Positions 46,523 to 49,766 of a stretch of 49,766 bases of DNA are shown here, one piece after another. Every line of letters starts with the position of its first letter. Within the stretch, counting starts at the first letter, position 1. The stretch is from the NCBI GenBank assembly GCA_016721605.1, contig JADKHS010000024.1:1-49766 (forward strand), given 5' to 3'. Below the pieces are notes generated by a model. That model was not told the origin of the DNA and did no database searches. It saw only the letters and a list, made by a program, of their open reading frames with translations. Both the position numbers and the translations under genes were made by a program. Source of the DNA: Nitrosomonadales bacterium (GTDB lineage: Bacteria; Pseudomonadota; Gammaproteobacteria; Burkholderiales; Gallionellaceae).

Positions 46523-47322
46523 TATTCTCCTGTCTTTATTTCAACGTTCATTCACCGCATTCCTCGAAATAGCATCCGATCCCTGCACGCTGTATCATCT
46601 TGCTTTTTAATCAACCGCAATTAACGCATTTAAACCAGCGCCAATCTGGTCAATGAGCTTACCACCATAACTTGACAGCGGCAAAGCGGCCAGTCGTCAC
46701 AGACGGCAACGTGTCGTTTGCTGATGGTCTCGAACAGCAGGATTCGGTCAACTCAAAAGCTACACCGGCGTCGCCGACCATGCAGCAAAAAGCGAAGGGG
46801 CGGCGCAACACCAGCCCCGTTTTGCTGCCACTCACCGAAGGTGATGGGAGTTGACTTTGACTTGTGTGGCGGCATTTACCCGAAGGGCGCAAGACATAAC
46901 GGCCTCTTATGCGAACCCGAAGGGCGGGCGGTTTCATATCCGGCGCTTGCGCTTTGCATAAGACGCCGTTATGTTTAATACCGCCACATACAAACAACCG
47001 GCGCAGCCGACAACGTATTAACGGCACTGCGAGAGGGCGCGGCACGTTCAGGCTACCACTTGCCCTAGTAGCCTGCGAACGGCGAGCGCTTGATGGCGTA
47101 GCGGCCTCATGCGGAGACATGAAGCGCGACGGCGTGAAGTGGGCGAAACGAGTGGGACACACTCGGCTACGGAGCTAAGCAGAGGGCAGTTTCACCGCCT
47201 TCTGCGCTCTGTCCGATGCCACTGCGATAGCGAAGGCGCGGGGCTTGCGGGTTTTATTGCAAGCGCCGTGACTAAGCGGTCAACGAGGTTGGCTTCTTCT
47301 TCGGTCTTGAATTTTCGCCAAG
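46523..47322. other. Hairpin-rich non-coding region of the element
   Basis: About 800 bases with no supported gene. A minus-strand open frame (46659-47162) exists but is rich in R, P, S and C with no domain, and it runs across strong hairpins, so it is probably chance. The region holds a 124-base imperfect palindrome, repeated CCCGAAGGGCG units (46879-46889 and near 46916-46926) and many short GC-rich inverted repeats. The composition is unlike both neighbours. Confidence 0.5.
46865..46988. repeat. 124-base imperfect palindrome
   Basis: Inner arms 46894-46912 and 46956-46974 are complementary at 18 of 19 bases (ACATAACGGC… with …GCCGTTATGT). Outer arms TGTGGCGG (46865-46872) and CCGCCACA (46981-46988) are perfectly complementary. 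A 15-base bulge on the left carries CCCGAAGGGCG, repeated in the loop. The shape recalls integron attC sites, but the core sites do not fit RYYYAAC/GTTRRRY. Confidence 0.7.
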
Positions 47323-48417
47323 TCAATTGATCGGCATTTCCACACCAGAACTACGCATTTCACGGGCTATCGCCTTCGCCAGTTCATTAACATCCGATTA
47401 GGCCTGTTGCGGTGTTGCCAAGCCTCGTATGATTTCGCCTGGCGCTGACATGCAACTTCGCCATACCTCAAAAGGTCGGGTCAATTCTTTTTCGTGGCCG
47501 AGGTTCTGGCTCCAAGCCTTGAACTGTTCGGGGGACTTGTAAACATCCGGCCGAGTTGCACAAGGGTATTTCTAAAGCTGTGCGGGTTGAAATACGTCAG
47601 TCCAGCATTGACGAAGGCATCGCGGAATATCGTGCGTATGGGCGAAGCAGTGCTCCAGTGGGCGCGCTCCAGCCCGTCCACCTCAAACTGGCGAGATACG
47701 CCTAGCGCAATGCGTGTTGCCGGAAAAAGTGGATCATCATTGCCCCAGAGTTTTCTTCCCGGAGATACACCACCCAATCCGCCACAATCCCGCGAATATC
47801 ATCACCCACCGGAAAAAGAACGTGTTGAAAGACTTGCTGAATTTCGCCTTAACTTGCGCGCATCCTGATTGACGCTGTTCGCGATTAAGTCAATAATGCT
47901 TTAGCTTCATCGAAGCAATGGCGCTATCCCGCGCGCCAGTCAGCAGTGTGAATGCGACAAGGGCGCGGTTGCGGCGCTCAATATCTGAGTAGTTCGGCAT
48001 CGCATTGATGACGTGCTTGACCTGTTCCAGTGTCGGCGCTTTTTGTTCGCGTTGCGTCGTGGCGATGCGAGTGTCCTTGCCGGACAGATTGAAATACTCA
48101 GCATCGGCATATTCAACCTGGACTTGTAGCCGGGTTGCCCAGCCATCAATGAAAAAAGCGTTTGAGTTGCGTGAGTGTCGTGCAAAAAAGGTTGACTTGC
48201 TCAACCTCTCCCCGGACTGCTGACCCTTCTGTTCGGCAAGATGCCTCTTGAATGCAATCGCCTGTTCAAAGTGAAATGCCTTGAAGTCTTTGTACTTGGT
48301 GTGGTCTTCAAACCGTGCCAGCGACTTCGCAGCGGCATCCACTGTTGGCTCACTATTACGCATGGCCTCTTTCAAAAAGGCGAAAATACTTGCGCTTGAT
48401 TCGTTCATTATCTGCAT
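47323..48417 (-). pseudogene. int: Tyrosine recombinase / phage-type integrase (multiply frameshifted)
   Basis: The N-terminal core-binding domain has EPTVDAAAKSLARFEDHTKY, KDFKAFHFEQAIAFKRHLAE and SKSTFFARHSRNSNAFFIDG; the catalytic domain starts with LLTGARDSAIASMKLKH (first catalytic Arg), then after several one-base breaks (47775-47900) WGNDDPLFPATRIALGVSRQ, and NPHSFRNTLVQLG (His-x-x-Arg). Restored, the tail reads KSPEQFKAWSQNLGHEKELT, GEIIRGLATPQQA, ELAKAIAREMRSSGVEMPIN ending at 47323. The expected catalytic tyrosine after the LGHE block is not apparent. At least five breaks and a stop before SDVNELA suggest it is defunct. Confidence 0.82.
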
Positions 48418-48436
48418 TGTGTTTTGTCATGATTTT

Positions 48437-48915
48437 CTATCCCTGTTTCAAGTCACTGTTCACGCTGGCTTGGTTGCTATCAACTATGTGTTGCAGTGCT
48501 TGCGGCAACGAGATGTCCATTTTTCTGCGAATCAGCTCCAGTTTAGCCAGACTGATACGCTGATTCATGATCGTGTCACAGTCCGGGCAGATTGCGACAA
48601 GGTTCCATATTTTGTTGTTCACGAGATTGCAATCAGCCATATCACCGGCTGGCACTTTCGGCGCGCGACAACGGACACAATAGATTTCGCCCGGCTTGCA
48701 CGTCTGTTTGTTTTTTGTCAGCCTTGCTTGATGAAAAGCAACAAGGTCGCTGCCAAGGATTAACATAGGTCGCTTGTCATTGATGGGGTTGAAAGTCCGG
48801 CCTTGACCCATGCGCGCACCGTGCCCTTGTAAACGACATACAGGCTGGCAACCTCTCCACGGTGTAGCTGCGATGTATCTTGGCGAGATTGGGGTTATGG
48901 AGACGTTTTTTTCAT
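48437..48915 (-). CDS. HTH/zinc-ribbon protein of the integrative element (frameshifted)
   Basis: The restored N-terminus MKKRLHNPNLAKIHRSYTVE, EVASLYVVYKGTVRAWVKAG is a MerR/excisionase-like helix-turn-helix. The intact frame continues INDKRPMLILGSDLVAFHQA, NKQTCKPGEIYCVRCRAPK, VAICPDCDTIMNQRISLAKL, with two CxxC pairs forming a probable zinc ribbon. Breaks: an extra A in the A7 run (T7 at 48906-48912 on the plus strand), one near 48855, and one near 48790. Such proteins usually sit upstream of the integrase in these elements and may regulate it. The stop lies 19 bases before the integrase start. Confidence 0.72.
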
Positions 48916-48952
48916 GATGGCTGCTATCCCCCCGCTGCTCTGACATAAGCAT

Positions 48953-49510
48953 CCGCCGTGCAACTCTCTGCAGTCTTCATATTCTGCCAACCATTCGGCA
49001 TTTCCATCTGAATTGGCTACAGTAGCAATTCCCTCTCTAACGGCTGGGTTTGACTTTGCTTTCTGTCCAGGATTATTGAGGACTCGCTCCCACCTCGACG
49101 GGTAGTCGCGAGGTACTCGACGGGGTACTCGAAACCCCATCATCCACGGCCTTTGCAGGGCGATTACGCTTGCCGTTTGTTATCGCGGGAACCACGTTTC
49201 CGCCATGGCTCTGCTTGTTCTTCCTGTCTTCCAAGTGCGTCCGATAATTCTCAGCTCTGGGCTGATAATGAAGCCCCACAACTTCAAAGAACGGCATCAC
49301 AGGCAGCGAACCAACAACCTCGGCAACAGGCAATCCCAAAACTTTCGCCAAGTCGTTGGGGTTGTGTGGAAGCCGAACATTTACCCAACACTCAAGGCGC
49401 ATCGTGTAGAGCAAGCCACGATCTTGTAGCGTCATGGTGCGAAAGGGTAGCTGCGCCAAGATGGTCGCTGCATATTCTTGATAAGCTGGTGCATCACGGT
49501 TTTGGCTCAT
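48953..49510 (-). CDS. DUF1376-like accessory/replication protein (frameshifted)
   Basis: The first frame (49073-49510) starts MSQNRDAPAYQEYAATILAQ, LPFRTMTLQDRGLLYTMRLE, CWVNVRLPHNPNDLAKVLGL, YRTHLEDRKNKQSHGG, resembling the DUF1376-type N-domain found in phage and island proteins. It ends at 49073 after a P/S/T-rich linker (STPSSTSRLP). A second frame continues RVLNNPGQKAKSNPAVREGI, ATVANSDGNAEWLAEYEDC, which looks like the natural tail, so a one-base break near 49090 is likely. Function unknown; the linker plus short acidic tail suggests DNA or partner binding. Confidence 0.6.
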
Positions 49511-49520
49511 TGAGAACCTC

Positions 49521-49763
49521 TTACGCGGCAGTCTTGCGTGCCGCTTCCAGCTTCATCACCAGTGCGCGAATTTCTTTGTCAGGCTTTCCGGCAATACGCG
49601 CCGCATTAATCGCCATCACTTCGCTGGAAGGCCAGCCCACCGCCCGCGCACCGAGACTTATGGGTTTTGTCCATAGCCCTTGCGAAATGCGAAGATAGAT
49701 CGTTGAGCGGGAAAGACCGGATTCAGATTTAACGGCGGGAAGCCGTAGGATAGTAGGCAGCAT
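49521..49763 (-). CDS. AlpA-family transcriptional regulator/excisionase
   Basis: An 80-residue HTH protein: TILRLPAVKSESGLSRSTIY, LRISQGLWTKPISLGARAVG and WPSSEVMAINAARIAGKPDK are the AlpA (Phage_AlpA) pattern, including the -G-x-R-A-V-G-W motif. AlpA proteins activate or direct excision of integrated elements. The ATG lies three bases from the window edge. With the HTH and integrase genes that follow it forms a recombination module transcribed leftward. Confidence 0.92.
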   Translation of the reverse strand: MLPTILRLPAVKSESGLSRSTIYLRISQGLWTKPISLGARAVGWPSSEVMAINAARIAGKPDKEIRALVMKLEAARKTAA

Positions 49764-49766
49764 GTT

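Noticed and set aside
46894..46974. Possible integron attC site
   Set aside because: The palindrome has attC-like size and bulges, but the terminal heptamers are ACATAAC and GTTATGT, not RYYYAAC and GTTRRRY, and there is no integron integrase or cassette array.
46659..47162. 167-codon minus-strand open frame in the hairpin-rich region
   Set aside because: It has a skewed composition (R, S, P, C), no recognisable domain, and crosses both arms of the 124-base palindrome; GC-rich sequence produces such frames by chance.
1..49766. CRISPR arrays, tRNA and rRNA genes
   Set aside because: I looked for regularly spaced direct repeats and for tRNA/rRNA signatures and saw none, apart from the short tmRNA-like 3' end reported above.

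Overview
The window reads as a betaproteobacterial chromosome segment (the Nitrosomonadales/Gallionellaceae neighbourhood is my guess from the gene families, not a measured assignment). It has a housekeeping end, a large exosortase-A (XrtA) exopolysaccharide locus, a few ordinary genes, and a decayed accessory island full of defence and mobile genes. Many genes are broken by single-base indels, usually inside short homopolymers, so products below are often reconstructed across two reading frames. Positions of the breaks are given.

Layout. 1-1409: molybdenum cofactor genes (moaE partial, moaC, convergent mogA). 1519-25436, all on the minus strand: the XrtA-type EPS locus. Reading in transcription order from 25436 downward: outer-membrane export lipoprotein, Wzz-like chain-length protein, tyrosine autokinase, outer-membrane beta-barrel protein, secretion ATPase, a 620-bp gap, UDP-GlcNAc 2-epimerase, polysaccharide deacetylase, FemAB-like protein, glycosyltransferase, exosortase A fused to EpsI, glycosyltransferase, asparagine-synthase-like amidotransferase, UDP-4-keto-pentose/UDP-xylose synthase, two glycosyltransferases, a CapK/PaaK-like adenylating enzyme, an alpha/alpha-toroid protein, a formyltransferase and a Wzy/O-ligase-like membrane protein. 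Together they make activated sugars, assemble and decorate a repeat unit, polymerise it, set its length and export it; XrtA would process PEP-CTERM proteins, none of which are encoded here. 25437-26201 is a long AT-rich upstream region. 26202-29745 (plus strand): YbaL-type antiporter, DUF938 methyltransferase-like protein, GNAT/FemAB-like protein.

29754-38005: a visibly more GC-rich Wadjet type I plasmid-defence operon jetABCD (minus strand), bordered on one side by an IS3-like terminal sequence and on the other by the 3' end of an hsdS gene, an IS3 transposase remnant and a 140-bp MITE. Next comes a toxin-antitoxin pair whose antitoxin looks like a fusion of an HTH antitoxin with the tail of a MazE, plus a frameshifted MazF. 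38017-44401: a type I restriction-modification operon hsdR-hsdM-hsdS (minus strand), with hsdR interrupted by a stop and a frameshift, hsdS badly decayed, and a tiny DUF559 endonuclease cassette bounded by 41-bp inverted repeats inserted between hsdR and hsdM.

44402-49766: an apparent integrative element. It starts near a sequence resembling the 3' end of tmRNA followed by a terminator, then carries an Nmad3-Nmad2 gene pair (families linked to modified nucleotides), a hairpin-rich 700-bp region with a 124-bp imperfect palindrome, a broken tyrosine recombinase, an HTH/zinc-ribbon protein, a DUF1376-like replication/accessory protein and an AlpA-type regulator. The most interesting points are the DUF559 inverted-repeat cassette, the Nmad2/Nmad3 pair, the chimeric antitoxin, and the hsdS fragment that overlaps the jetA start.
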